Shown here: in pieces, positions 1 through 8,341 of the stretch
Layout of the letters: each line of letters begins with the position of its first letter
Position numbering within the stretch: position 1 is the stretch's first letter
Assembly: GCF_947490405.1 (NCBI RefSeq)
Contig: NZ_CANLGU010000004.1
Location: forward strand, 62,001-126,000
Direction of reading: 5' to 3'
Origin: an uncultured Algibacter sp.
GTDB lineage: Bacteria > Bacteroidota > Bacteroidia > Flavobacteriales > Flavobacteriaceae
Length of the DNA stretch: 64,000 nucleotides
Program-made: the position numbers and the translations under genes
The notes under the pieces: generated by a model
Told to the model about the DNA's origin: nothing
The model's database searches: none
Seen by the model: only the letters and a program-made list of their open reading frames with translations

Positions 1-127
1 TTAGGCTTTCATTCAACATCCATTCAATTTGACCATTGGTGCTGCGGAATTCATCCGCAGCCCATTTTTCAATAGCCTTGAGCATTTCTTCGTTTATACG
101 TAATGCAAAAGCCTTTTTTTTTGCCAT
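1..127 (-). CDS. Arc-like ribbon-helix-helix DNA-binding protein (partial, runs off window)
   Basis: The 42 visible codons start at ATG 127 and run off the left edge without a stop. The protein opens with a lysine run, then a strand FALRIN and an amphipathic stretch EEMLKAIEKWAADEFRS followed by NGQIEWMLNESL. This is the layout of Arc/MetJ-type ribbon-helix-helix repressors of about 50 residues, which bind DNA as dimers. It follows the SPFH gene on the same strand with a 44-base gap that holds its own -7 element (162-169). The three 11-bp repeats before the SPFH gene are a plausible operator for it. The family call is from the visible sequence; the autoregulation is inference. Confidence 0.75.
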   Translation of the reverse strand, partial: MAKKKAFALRINEEMLKAIEKWAADEFRSTNGQIEWMLNESL

Positions 128-161
128 TTAGATTTAGGTTATTCAAGTGTGTTTAATATAC

Positions 162-169
162 CAAATATA
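162..169 (-). promoter_or_regulatory. -7 promoter element (TATATTTG) before the Arc-like gene
   Basis: On the minus strand these bases read TATATTTG, an exact match to the Bacteroidota -7 consensus TAnnTTTG, 35 bases upstream of the ATG at 127. It would let the repressor gene be transcribed apart from the SPFH gene. Confidence 0.5.
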
Positions 170-171
170 GC

Positions 172-1032
172 TTATTGATTTAAAGTACCAGTATTTAAAA
201 CAGGGGAGGCATCCTTGTCGCCACATAAAATAACCATAAGGTTGCTCACCATAGCTGCTTTACGTTCTTCATCTAAATCAACTATGTCTTTTTTACTTAG
301 TTCTGCAAGAGCCATTTCTACCATGCTAACAGCACCTTCAACAATTTTGTGTCTTGCGGCTACTATGGCTGTTGCTTGTTGGCGTTTTAACATAGCGTTA
401 GCAATTTCTTGTGCATAAGCTAAATAGCCTATTCTTGCTTCTAATACTTCAATACCAGCTATAGAAAGACGTTCGTGGATTTCTTTTTCTAGGGCTTCAC
501 TCACTTCATTAACGCTAGAGCGTAATGTTATGTCTTCCACATGGCCTTCATCTGCAAAATTATCGTAAGGATACATGCTTGCTAATTTACGAACCGCAGC
601 ATCAGTTTGAACACGAACAAAGTTTTCATAATTATCCACATCAAATGCGGCTTTGTAAGTATCTTGAACGCGCCAAACTAAAATAGTACTTATCATAATT
701 GGGTTACCAAGCTTGTCATTCACTTTTAAGCGTTCGCTATCAAAGTTACTAGCACGTAAGGATATTTTCTTTTTCGTGTAAAATGGTATAACCCAATAGA
801 AACCATTTTTATTTATGGTGCCTAAATACTTTCCAAAAAGTAATAATACTCTTGAGTTATTAGGTTGTACCATAATAAAACCAAAAGCTATAAATATGGC
901 AAAAATTATGGTTATTATAAAGAAAAGGTTTTCTGTTATAATGATGGCAACTATACTTCCTATAAACATAATAAGAAATATAAATAGCATTATATAGCCA
1001 TTAGCTGGTGTGATTATTTTCTCTTCTTTCAT
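172..1032 (-). CDS. SPFH/band 7 domain membrane protein
   Basis: This 286-residue protein has two hydrophobic segments near the N-terminus (about residues 13-34 and 36-55), then an SPFH domain (about 60-230) with the NNSRVLLLFGKYLGT start and the GFYWVIPF motif. An alanine- and glutamate-rich helical region follows. SPFH proteins oligomerise on the inner membrane and scaffold proteases or membrane microdomains. Unlike HflK/HflC there is no adjacent protease gene; the neighbour is a small Arc-like regulator. The three 11-bp GATAT repeats lie just upstream. The fold is clear; its specific client is not. Confidence 0.85.
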   Translation of the reverse strand: MKEEKIITPANGYIMLFIFLIMFIGSIVAIIITENLFFIITIIFAIFIAFGFIMVQPNNSRVLLLFGKYLGTINKNGFYWVIPFYTKKKISLRASNFDSERLKVNDKLGNPIMISTILVWRVQDTYKAAFDVDNYENFVRVQTDAAVRKLASMYPYDNFADEGHVEDITLRSSVNEVSEALEKEIHERLSIAGIEVLEARIGYLAYAQEIANAMLKRQQATAIVAARHKIVEGAVSMVEMALAELSKKDIVDLDEERKAAMVSNLMVILCGDKDASPVLNTGTLNQ

Positions 1033-1050
1033 AATTAAATTAGTTTATAA

Positions 1051-1083
1051 TGATATTAAAATGATATCATAAAGATATAACAA
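1051..1083. promoter_or_regulatory. Three tandem 11-bp GATAT repeats (putative repressor operator)
   Basis: Three consecutive 11-mers share the core GATAT: 1051-1061 (TGATATTAAAA), 1062-1072 (TGATATCATAA) and 1073-1083 (AGATATAACAA). The 11-base period is close to one helical turn, as in operators of ribbon-helix-helix repressors that bind cooperatively side by side. On the minus strand they overlap a TATCTTTA that resembles the -7 element. The likely binder is the Arc-like protein encoded at 1-127; this is inference. Confidence 0.5.
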
Positions 1084-1284
1084 ATATTTTAATATTTGCA
1101 TATAAACTACGAAATGTTTTAAGCCTTGTATTTTAACCATAGCTTAAAAGTTCTTTCTGGTGAAACTCAGTAAATATTAGTATTCAACATCATAGTTTAA
1201 TAATGGTACTGATTATTTACATCTAATGCTCGATTTGTCACAATGTTTTTTTTGAAATGCCATTATATTTGTAAAAAAACAATT

Positions 1285-2418
1285 ATGAGAAAAATGTGGT
1301 TTATTTTATTTTTAGGAATATTAACAATTAATTGCTCAACTTCAAGCGATAGTGGAGATGTTACAAAAATAGAGCAAGAAATTGAAGAGGAAGAAGAAAT
1401 TGAAGAAATAGAAGAGGTTACAGGTGATATTAGGGATATTTCTGCATCAGAATTAGTAGCCGATATGGGGCCTGGTTGGAATTTTGGAAATTCTTTTGAT
1501 GTTAGGGATAATGATAAGACAGCTTGGGGTAACCCTCTGCCAACTACAGGTGTGGTTGACGCTATTTACAACAGAGGATTTAGAACCCTTAGACTTCCTG
1601 TGACATGGGGGTATAATATGGGTGATGCTCCAAATTTTGAAATTGAAAAAAACTATTTTACTAGGGTTGAATCAATTATAGATTATGCTTTAGAAAAAGG
1701 GATGTATGTAATAATCAATATTCATCATGATGATAAATGGATTATACCCACGGTAGCACAAGCAACTTTCACAAAAGATCAATTAGACAAAGTTTGGACA
1801 CAAATAGCTAATAACTTTAAAGATTATAGTGATTATCTAATTTTTGAATTGTTAAACGAACCTAGGCATAAGGATACTCCAGAACAATGGACAGGTGGTA
1901 CTGAAGAAGGGAGAACAGTTTTAAACGATTACTATGTAACAATTTTAGATGCTATAAGGAAAACAGGTGGTAATAATGAGCTCCGTAAAGTTATGGTAGC
2001 GCCTTATGCAGCTTCTGTAGTTCAGAAAACTTGGGATGACTTTGTGATACCAAATAATGATGCTAATGTTATTATTTCAATACATGCCTATGTACCTTTT
2101 AGATTTGCACTAGAAGCCAGTGATCCAGATTGGGGTTCAGATGCTGATAAAGCGGATATAGATGCCCTGATGAATAGGATAGAAGCCAATTTTATATCTA
2201 AAGGATTACCTGTAGTAATGGGTGAATGGGGTAGTATAGGTCTTTTAGCTGATAAATCTGAACGATTAAAACATGCAGATTATTTTGTTGAAGCTTGTAT
2301 GAGTAAAGGTATTGTACCCGTAGTTTGGGATGATGGTGGTGATTTTGGTTTATTAAATAGAAGAAATTTTGTTTGGGACTTTCCTGGAATAGCAGATGCT
2401 GCTGCAAACAAAAATTAA
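1285..2418 (+). CDS. GH5 family endoglucanase lipoprotein
   Basis: This is a secreted beta-glucanase/cellulase of glycoside hydrolase family 5, hydrolysing beta-1,4 linkages with retention. I take ATG 1285 because it begins a proper lipoprotein signal, MRKMWFILFLG followed by LTINC; the upstream ATG 1243 adds only a non-signal leader. An acidic glutamate-rich linker follows the Cys. Family motifs in order: GWNFGNSFD, TAWGNP, FRTLRLPVTW, NIHHD, LNEP (acid/base Glu192 from this start), SIHAYVPF, MGEWG (nucleophile Glu314) and VWDDG. All catalytic residues are present. It stands alone, without a SusC/SusD or other CAZyme neighbour, so its substrate cannot be told from context. Confidence 0.9.
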   Translation: MRKMWFILFLGILTINCSTSSDSGDVTKIEQEIEEEEEIEEIEEVTGDIRDISASELVADMGPGWNFGNSFDVRDNDKTAWGNPLPTTGVVDAIYNRGFRTLRLPVTWGYNMGDAPNFEIEKNYFTRVESIIDYALEKGMYVIINIHHDDKWIIPTVAQATFTKDQLDKVWTQIANNFKDYSDYLIFELLNEPRHKDTPEQWTGGTEEGRTVLNDYYVTILDAIRKTGGNNELRKVMVAPYAASVVQKTWDDFVIPNNDANVIISIHAYVPFRFALEASDPDWGSDADKADIDALMNRIEANFISKGLPVVMGEWGSIGLLADKSERLKHADYFVEACMSKGIVPVVWDDGGDFGLLNRRNFVWDFPGIADAAANKN

Positions 2419-2428
2419 ATATTTAGCC

Positions 2429-2473
2429 TCAGGGGTTAGTTGTTTTTCGATTTTAAAAAAAACTAATCCCTGA
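2429..2473. terminator. Convergent hairpin overlapping the lptB stop
   Basis: Arms 2429-2441 and 2461-2473 form a 13-bp stem with one G-T pair and a 19-base loop holding T and A runs. It lies between the converging GH5 and lptB genes, and the right arm includes the lptB stop codon (2463-2465). It probably ends transcription from both sides. Confidence 0.6.
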
Positions 2474-3203
2474 TTTTCTTTTTACGCAATTCAAAATTCT
2501 GCCCTAAATAGACCTTACGAACCATTTCATCATTTGCAAGATCTTCAGGAATACCATGCTTTAATATACCGCCTTCAAACATTAAGTATGTTCTATCTGT
2601 GATGGCTAATGTTTCTTGTACATTATGGTCAGTAATAAGAATACCGATGTTTTTCTTGGTAAGTTGGGCCACAATACGTTGAATATCTTCCACCGCTACA
2701 GGATCTACACCTGCAAAGGGTTCATCTAAAAGAATAAAATTGGGGTCGGTTGCTAGTGCACGAGCAATCTCTGTACGTCTACGTTCACCACCTGATAATA
2801 AATCACCACGACTTTTACGAATATGCCCTAAACTAAATTCTTCAATAAGCGATTCCATTTTCATGTGTTGCTCTTTTTTACTCAGTTTAGTGAGTTGCAG
2901 TACACTTAGAATGTTATCTTCAATGCTTAGTTTTCTAAATACCGAAGCTTCTTGAGCAAGATATCCAATGCCGTTTTGGGCACGTTTATACATGGGATAT
3001 TTTGTAATCTCAGTATTATCTATGTAAATATGACCACCATTGGGTTTAATTAAACCTACAATCATGTAAAAAGATGTTGTTTTTCCGGCACCATTGGGTC
3101 CTAAAAGACCAACAATTTCCCCTTGCTTAACTTCAAGTGAAACGTCCTTTACTACTTTTCGTCCGCTATAGGACTTCATTAAGTTTTCGGCTCTTAAAAT
3201 CAT
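2463..3203 (-). CDS. lptB: LPS export ABC transporter ATP-binding protein LptB
   Basis: This 246-residue protein is the cytoplasmic ATPase that powers LptFG extraction of lipopolysaccharide from the inner membrane. Walker A GPNGAGKTT lies at residues 35-43, the Q-loop Gln at 84, the signature LSGGE at 136-140, and Walker B FILLDE at 156-161, followed by the Lpt-typical PFAGVDP and a switch His in ITDHN. Its length fits LptB rather than a general importer ATPase. It is the last gene of a kdsD-tatC-lptB run, so Kdo supply and LPS export are encoded together. The bidirectional hairpin at 2429-2473 ends it. Confidence 0.93.
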   Translation of the reverse strand: MILRAENLMKSYSGRKVVKDVSLEVKQGEIVGLLGPNGAGKTTSFYMIVGLIKPNGGHIYIDNTEITKYPMYKRAQNGIGYLAQEASVFRKLSIEDNILSVLQLTKLSKKEQHMKMESLIEEFSLGHIRKSRGDLLSGGERRRTEIARALATDPNFILLDEPFAGVDPVAVEDIQRIVAQLTKKNIGILITDHNVQETLAITDRTYLMFEGGILKHGIPEDLANDEMVRKVYLGQNFELRKKKIRD

Positions 3204-3287
3204 ATTTTATATACTGAACGTTAAAAATAGTGAAATCATATACACTACAATAACGGAATGTTATTTTTCTTATTCTACTTAAATAAT

Positions 3288-4112
3288 TTAAGCAAGCTGT
3301 TTTTCTTTTTTCTTCTGATTTCTTATCACCACTTTAGAAATATAAATGCTTACTTGATATAAAATTAAAATAGGAATTGCTACTATAACCTGACTTGCAA
3401 TGTCTGGAGGTGTTATAACTGCTGAAAGAATCAAAACAATAACAAGGGCATATTTTCTATACTTCCTTAATATTTGTGGGGTTACTAGTCCAATTTTAGT
3501 TAAAAAGTAAATAATTATGGGTAGCTCAAAAATTAATCCTGATGCCAAGGCAGAAGACCTAACCAATGCAATGTATGAGCTAATATCAATTTGATTATCC
3601 ACTTTTGTAGAAATACTATAATTGGCTAAAAAATTTAGTGATAATGGCGTAACAATATAATATCCAAAAAGTACACCTATAAAAAATAGCATAGAAGAAA
3701 TTATAATAAATCCTCTAGAATGCTTGCGTTCGTTTTCATGAAGACCTGGGCTAATAAACTTCCATAATTGATAAATAACGTAGGGAAATGATATTATAAA
3801 ACCACCAAGAATAGCCGTCCAGATATCTGCTGAGAATTGACCTGCCATGGTCCTATTTTGAAGAATCATTGGCATTTCTTCAGCACAAAATGTAGTATTT
3901 ACACCAATAAATTTAGCAGTTTGGCACAACATATTATATGTTGGAAAACTCATATCTAGAGGTGCGAAAATAATTTGATCAAAAACAAATCGACTAAAAA
4001 TAAAAACCAAAGTCGCAACAATAACGACTGCTAAACATATTCTTATTAAATGCCAACGTAAATCTTCAAGATGATCTAAAAAAGACATCTCATTAATATC
4101 CTTTTTTGCCAT
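3288..4112 (-). CDS. tatC: Twin-arginine translocase subunit TatC
   Basis: This 274-residue inner-membrane protein is the signal-peptide receptor of the Tat system, which exports folded proteins. The N-terminal MSFLDHLEDLRWHLIR matches the conserved TatC cytoplasmic start, including the Glu in HLEDLR. Six membrane segments follow, with the conserved FExP-like FELPI in the fourth/fifth region and the VITPPD motif near residue 235. Its start overlaps the kdsD stop by one base (TAATG), so the two are translationally coupled. No tatA/tatB gene is seen in this window. A tatC between kdsD and lptB makes this an envelope-biogenesis operon. Confidence 0.93.
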   Translation of the reverse strand: MAKKDINEMSFLDHLEDLRWHLIRICLAVVIVATLVFIFSRFVFDQIIFAPLDMSFPTYNMLCQTAKFIGVNTTFCAEEMPMILQNRTMAGQFSADIWTAILGGFIISFPYVIYQLWKFISPGLHENERKHSRGFIIISSMLFFIGVLFGYYIVTPLSLNFLANYSISTKVDNQIDISSYIALVRSSALASGLIFELPIIIYFLTKIGLVTPQILRKYRKYALVIVLILSAVITPPDIASQVIVAIPILILYQVSIYISKVVIRNQKKKEKQLA

Positions 4113-5077
4113 TATATAATACCTTCTTTTATTAAATCGTGTAGATGTACAATACCAGCATACTTGCCATTTTCTTCAACCAATAATTGAGATATGCCAT
4201 TGTTTTCCATAACTTCAAGAGCATCAATGGCCATAGCATTAGCTTCAATACGTTTTGGATTAGCACTCATTATATCTTTTGCTGTTAATTTAGAAAAATC
4301 ATCAACTTTGCTTAGCATGCGTCTTAGGTCACCATCTGTAATAATCCCTACTATAGCATTATTTTCAACAACAGCTGTAACACCCAGCATTTTCTCGGTT
4401 ATCTCAACAATAACATTTTTAATACTGGTGTCAAGGTTAACCTTTGGTTTTTCATTTACAGAAGAAATGTCTTGAACACGTAAATACAGCTTCTTTCCTA
4501 AAGCACCACCAGGATGATACTTTGCAAAATCGTTACTTGAAAAACCTCGTAACTCTAATAAGCATACTGCAAGAGCATCACCAATTACCAATTGTGCAGT
4601 GGTACTAGTTGTAGGTGCTAAATTATTAGGGCAAGCTTCTTTTTCAACATAAGCATTAAGAATAAAATCGGCATGCTCTCCTAAAAAAGAATCTTTATTT
4701 CCCGTTATAGCTATCATCTTGTTGTTCGCACTTTTTATTAAAGGAATAAGTACTTTAATTTCGGGTGTGTTTCCACTTTTTGAAATACAAATAACAACAT
4801 CATCTTTAAGAATAAGCCCTAAATCACCATGAATGGCATCTGCGGCGTGCATAAAAACTGAAGGCGTTCCAGTGGAATTTAATGTTGCTACAATTTTGTT
4901 TGCAATAATAGCGCTTTTACCTATACCAGTAATAATAACGCGACCTTTTGAGTTGTAAATAAGCTGTGTAGCTTCGGCAAAATCATTGGTTATTAATTCG
5001 GATAAATTCAAAATGGCCTTACTTTCCATTTCAATGGTATGTCTCGCAATATCAATAATAGAACTTTTGTTTTTCAA
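4112..5077 (-). CDS. kdsD: D-arabinose 5-phosphate isomerase (KpsF/GutQ/KdsD family)
   Basis: This enzyme interconverts D-ribulose 5-phosphate and D-arabinose 5-phosphate, the first step to Kdo for lipopolysaccharide. The 321 residues hold an N-terminal SIS domain (about 35-175, with GKSAIIANK and SKSGNTPE) and two CBS repeats (about 205-320). The conserved HPGGALGKKL joins the domains. That layout and length match the family. It heads the leftward operon with tatC and lptB. A KdsC-like phosphatase of the same pathway lies at 50.3 kb. Confidence 0.93.
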   Translation of the reverse strand: MKNKSSIIDIARHTIEMESKAILNLSELITNDFAEATQLIYNSKGRVIITGIGKSAIIANKIVATLNSTGTPSVFMHAADAIHGDLGLILKDDVVICISKSGNTPEIKVLIPLIKSANNKMIAITGNKDSFLGEHADFILNAYVEKEACPNNLAPTTSTTAQLVIGDALAVCLLELRGFSSNDFAKYHPGGALGKKLYLRVQDISSVNEKPKVNLDTSIKNVIVEITEKMLGVTAVVENNAIVGIITDGDLRRMLSKVDDFSKLTAKDIMSANPKRIEANAMAIDALEVMENNGISQLLVEENGKYAGIVHLHDLIKEGII

Positions 5078-5275
5078 AATTTATTATTTTTGAGTTGATG
5101 TTTAAAGATTTTATTATCTTTAATCATACATCAAAGATTCAAATTTTGTTGTAATTTGAAAATTCGTTACAAAACTAACGAAAAAAATATGAGGGTTCTC
5201 TAAATGCTTAATGAAATTAATCAACCAATATTTAGCAATTTAGAGTTTTAATCAAACAATAATTTTATACAATTC

Positions 5276-7480
5276 ATGTCAATAACAAAAAGTGACTTGC
5301 ATGCTGCTCTTAAAAAATATTTTGGGTTTAATAAATTCAAAGGGCTTCAAGAAGATGTTGTAGAAAGCTTATTATCAGGAAATCACACTTTCGTTATTAT
5401 GCCAACTGGTGGCGGTAAGTCTTTGTGTTACCAACTACCAGCTTTAATGCAAGAAGGTACAGCTATCGTGGTATCGCCTTTAATAGCACTAATGAAAAAT
5501 CAAGTGGATGCCATAAGAGGTGTTTCAAAACATAATGGTGTAGCCCATGTGTTAAATTCTTCATTAAATAAAACTGAAATAAAACAGGTTAAAGAAGATA
5601 TTGTTAGCGGTATTACGAAACTGCTTTATGTAGCACCAGAATCGTTAACCAAAGAGGAAAACGTTGAATTTTTACGTACGGTCAAGATATCGTTTATGGC
5701 TATAGACGAGGCGCATTGTATTAGCGAATGGGGGCATGATTTTAGACCAGAATATAGAAACCTACGTCATATTATCAAACGTATTGGAGACAATATTCCT
5801 ATTATAGGATTAACAGCTACAGCTACACCAAAGGTTCAAGAAGATATTATTAAAAATTTAGGTATAGGCAATGCAACCACCTTTAAAGCATCTTTTAATA
5901 GGCCTAACCTGTATTATGAAGTAAGGCCAAAAACAAAAAATGTAGATGTTGATATCATACGTTTTATAAAACAAAATGATGGTAAATCTGGAATAGTATA
6001 TTGTTTAAGCCGAAAACGTGTTGAAGAGTTAGCACAAGTTCTGCAGGTAAATGGTATTAATGCAGTGCCATATCATGCAGGTTTAGATGCCAAAACGCGT
6101 TCCAGTCATCAAGATAAATTCTTAATGGAAGATGTAGATGTTGTGGTGGCAACCATAGCATTTGGTATGGGAATAGACAAACCCGATGTACGTTTTGTAA
6201 TCCATCATGATATTCCAAAAAGTATAGAAAGTTATTACCAAGAAACAGGTAGGGCAGGTAGAGACGGTGGCGAGGGGCATTGTTTAGCTTTTTACGCCTA
6301 TAAGGATATTGAAAAACTAGAAAAATTCATGTCTGGTAAACCTGTAGCAGAACAAGAAATAGGGCAGGCCTTACTTCAAGAAGTTGTCGCTTTCGCGGAA
6401 ACATCTATCTCCAGAAGGAAGTTTATACTTCACTATTTTGGTGAAGAGTTTGATACTAAAACTGGTGAAGGAGGCGATATGGATGATAATGTAAGGCATC
6501 CAAAAAAGAAAGTGGAAGCCAAAGACAACGTAAAGTTGTTGCTTGAAACTATTGATAATACAAATGAAAAATACAAGTCCAAAGATTTAGTTAATGTGTT
6601 AGTGGGTAAAGAAAACGCTTTAATTAACTCCCATAAAACTAACGAACAACCATTTTTTGGAAAAGGAAAACACCAAGACAATAAATATTGGATGGCCTTA
6701 TTAAGGCAAGTTTTGGTTGCTGGTTACCTTAAAAAAGATATTGAAACTTACGGCGTTATAAAGTTAGTTGAAGACGGTAAAGACTTTATAAAAAACCCGA
6801 AGACTTTTATGATGACCGAAGATCATATTTTTGAGGGCGAGCAAGAAGATGGTACCATAATAACAGCCGAAAAAGGAGGAGGTGCTGTCGCAGACGATGT
6901 GCTTATGGGCATGCTAAAAGATTTGCGTAAAAAGAGTGCTAAAAAACTTGGTGTCCCGCCGTTTGTTATTTTTCAAGACCCGTCTTTAGAAGACATGGCA
7001 CTAAAATACCCAGTAAATCTATCCGAGTTGAGTAATGTACACGGCGTAGGCGAAGGTAAAGCCAAAAAATACGGTAAAGATTTTGTAGCGCTTATAGCAA
7101 AGTATGTTGAAGAAAATGAGATTACCCGTCCAGACGATTTAGTCGTAAAATCTACAGGAAGTAACTCTGCAAATAAATTATACATCATTCAAAATATAGA
7201 TAGAAAACTCCCATTAGATGATATTGCATCTTCCAAAGGCATGGAAATGGATGCCTTCATCAAAGAAATGGAAGTTATCGTCTATTCAGGCACCAAATTA
7301 AATATCGATTATTGGCTGCACGATATTCTGGATGAAGACCAGCAAGAAGAAATCCACGACTATTTTATGGAATCTGAAACTGACGATATTGACGCAGCAA
7401 TAGATGAGTTTGATGGTGATTATGACGATGAAGAACTCCGGCTATACCGAATCAAATTTATCAGCGAAGTAGCCAATTAA
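5276..7480 (+). CDS. recQ: ATP-dependent DNA helicase RecQ
   Basis: This 734-residue 3'-5' helicase acts in recombination and fork repair. Walker A TGGGKS is at residues 44-49, the DEAH box at 144-147, the aromatic-rich loop at HCISEWGHDFRPEY, and motif VI at QETGRAGRDG. An RQC winged helix follows, then an HRDC domain (about 540-620) and an acidic C-terminal extension. The RQC zinc site is missing: where most RecQs have four cysteines, this one reads SISRRKF and then a Gly/Asp-rich EFDTKTGEGGDMDDN. I recall the same loss in related flavobacteria, so the gene is probably functional. It is monocistronic. Confidence 0.95.
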   Translation: MSITKSDLHAALKKYFGFNKFKGLQEDVVESLLSGNHTFVIMPTGGGKSLCYQLPALMQEGTAIVVSPLIALMKNQVDAIRGVSKHNGVAHVLNSSLNKTEIKQVKEDIVSGITKLLYVAPESLTKEENVEFLRTVKISFMAIDEAHCISEWGHDFRPEYRNLRHIIKRIGDNIPIIGLTATATPKVQEDIIKNLGIGNATTFKASFNRPNLYYEVRPKTKNVDVDIIRFIKQNDGKSGIVYCLSRKRVEELAQVLQVNGINAVPYHAGLDAKTRSSHQDKFLMEDVDVVVATIAFGMGIDKPDVRFVIHHDIPKSIESYYQETGRAGRDGGEGHCLAFYAYKDIEKLEKFMSGKPVAEQEIGQALLQEVVAFAETSISRRKFILHYFGEEFDTKTGEGGDMDDNVRHPKKKVEAKDNVKLLLETIDNTNEKYKSKDLVNVLVGKENALINSHKTNEQPFFGKGKHQDNKYWMALLRQVLVAGYLKKDIETYGVIKLVEDGKDFIKNPKTFMMTEDHIFEGEQEDGTIITAEKGGGAVADDVLMGMLKDLRKKSAKKLGVPPFVIFQDPSLEDMALKYPVNLSELSNVHGVGEGKAKKYGKDFVALIAKYVEENEITRPDDLVVKSTGSNSANKLYIIQNIDRKLPLDDIASSKGMEMDAFIKEMEVIVYSGTKLNIDYWLHDILDEDQQEEIHDYFMESETDDIDAAIDEFDGDYDDEELRLYRIKFISEVAN

Positions 7481-7492
7481 CCTAAAAATTAT

Positions 7493-7644
7493 TTGGGCGT
7501 TACCACAAGGGTCGGGCTTTACGTTATATCTTTTTAAAACGTCATTGTGAGGAGCTAGCGACGTCACAATCTGTTAAATTCAAGTTCAAAAGCAAATTTA
7601 TGGCTTACTTTTTTTAAAAAGGATGCCACTATAATCCCTAACGC
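7493..7644 (+). repeat. Dispersed frame repeat, copy R1
   Basis: It begins TTGGGCGTTACCACAAGGG and ends ATCCCTAACGC, the conserved ends of a family with seven copies in this window. Its core carries CGTCATTG...CAATCTG between TCTTTTTAAAA and TTTAAAAAGGA, as in copy R4. It occupies the gap between recQ and the converging accessory cassette. No coding potential is visible. Confidence 0.75.
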
Positions 7645-7712
7645 GGGCTAGTTTGCTAGCTTAATTTCTTGAACTATATTGGTTTTTTTTGGAAGAGTTC
7701 GTTTAACGTGTT

Positions 7713-7823
7713 GGTATATGAAAAGTAGCAGATTTGTATGTGCCATTTTTCGGTTTAGAAACAAAGATAGCAGAAAAGAACCAAACCTTTGCTTAAGCTC
7801 TTAACTGCTATTTTTTATATACC
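7713..7823. repeat. Long imperfect hairpin just past the stop codon of the accessory cassette
   Basis: Arm 7713-7731 (GGTATATGAAAAGTAGCAG) pairs with arm 7805-7823 over 19 bases, the two departures being G-T wobbles, around a 73-base interior. GTTTAAC precedes the left arm and GTGTTGTAGGCAGTAT follows the right arm. The second flank reappears inverted at about 10267-10284, beyond the other side of the cassette. It ends 16 bases before the stop of the 7840-8331 gene. It may be a recombination or transcription-end structure. Confidence 0.6.
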
Positions 7824-7839
7824 GTGTTGTAGGCAGTAT

Positions 7840-8331
7840 TTATTCTTCCGCAACGTAAAAACACCTAACCTCTTTTACAATAATCTCTTTATTTTGTAAT
7901 TCGGTCTTATCAATTAAAAAGATAGTTTTAGCATTATTAATTAATTTTACAGATTCAATATACCCAATTTTTTGCATAAATTCTCCAGTTATAATAATGT
8001 CTTTGTTTTTTTTTAAAAAACTTTTATTTAATCTAAAATAGGGCACAGGATTATCTTTATATTGCTCATCAAAATCGGAATAATGCCAATAAATAAACCT
8101 CATTACTTCACTTTGCAGTGAATAATAGTTTTCTTCTTTAAAGAAGAAATTATATGTTATACTGGCTCTTTTATCTTTAAATTTTTGTGAAATTCGTTTA
8201 GATTGGTAATTGCCATTTGTTCCATTGTGAAGTATAAATAATACTTCACTTTGTTTAATTTTTTCTAAATTTTGAGAATAACAATTAATTGTTAAAGATA
8301 AAACGAGACTTATTATTATCGTTTTTTTCAT
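7840..8331 (-). CDS. Hypothetical exported protein of the accessory cassette
   Basis: No family is recognised. I take ATG 8331, which gives 163 residues opening with a clean signal peptide (MKKTIIISLVLSLTINCYSQ), instead of the longer frame that would start inside the neighbouring gene. The mature part is mixed alpha/beta with many aromatic and basic residues and a stretch on unfolded-looking polar sequence near LNKSFLKKNKD. It begins 10 bases past the stop of the HExxH pseudogene and probably shares its transcript. The pair sits in a hairpin-framed cassette, which suggests horizontal acquisition. A periplasmic location is inferred from the signal. Confidence 0.7.
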   Translation of the reverse strand: MKKTIIISLVLSLTINCYSQNLEKIKQSEVLFILHNGTNGNYQSKRISQKFKDKRASITYNFFFKEENYYSLQSEVMRFIYWHYSDFDEQYKDNPVPYFRLNKSFLKKNKDIIITGEFMQKIGYIESVKLINNAKTIFLIDKTELQNKEIIVKEVRCFYVAEE

Positions 8332-8341
8332 ATTTTGTGTT

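Noticed and set aside
7713-7823. Classic integron attC site
   Set aside because: GTTTAAC matches the RYYYAAC core on the left, but the right flank GTTGTAGG does not match GTTRRRY and no integrase gene is present; called a hairpin of unknown type.
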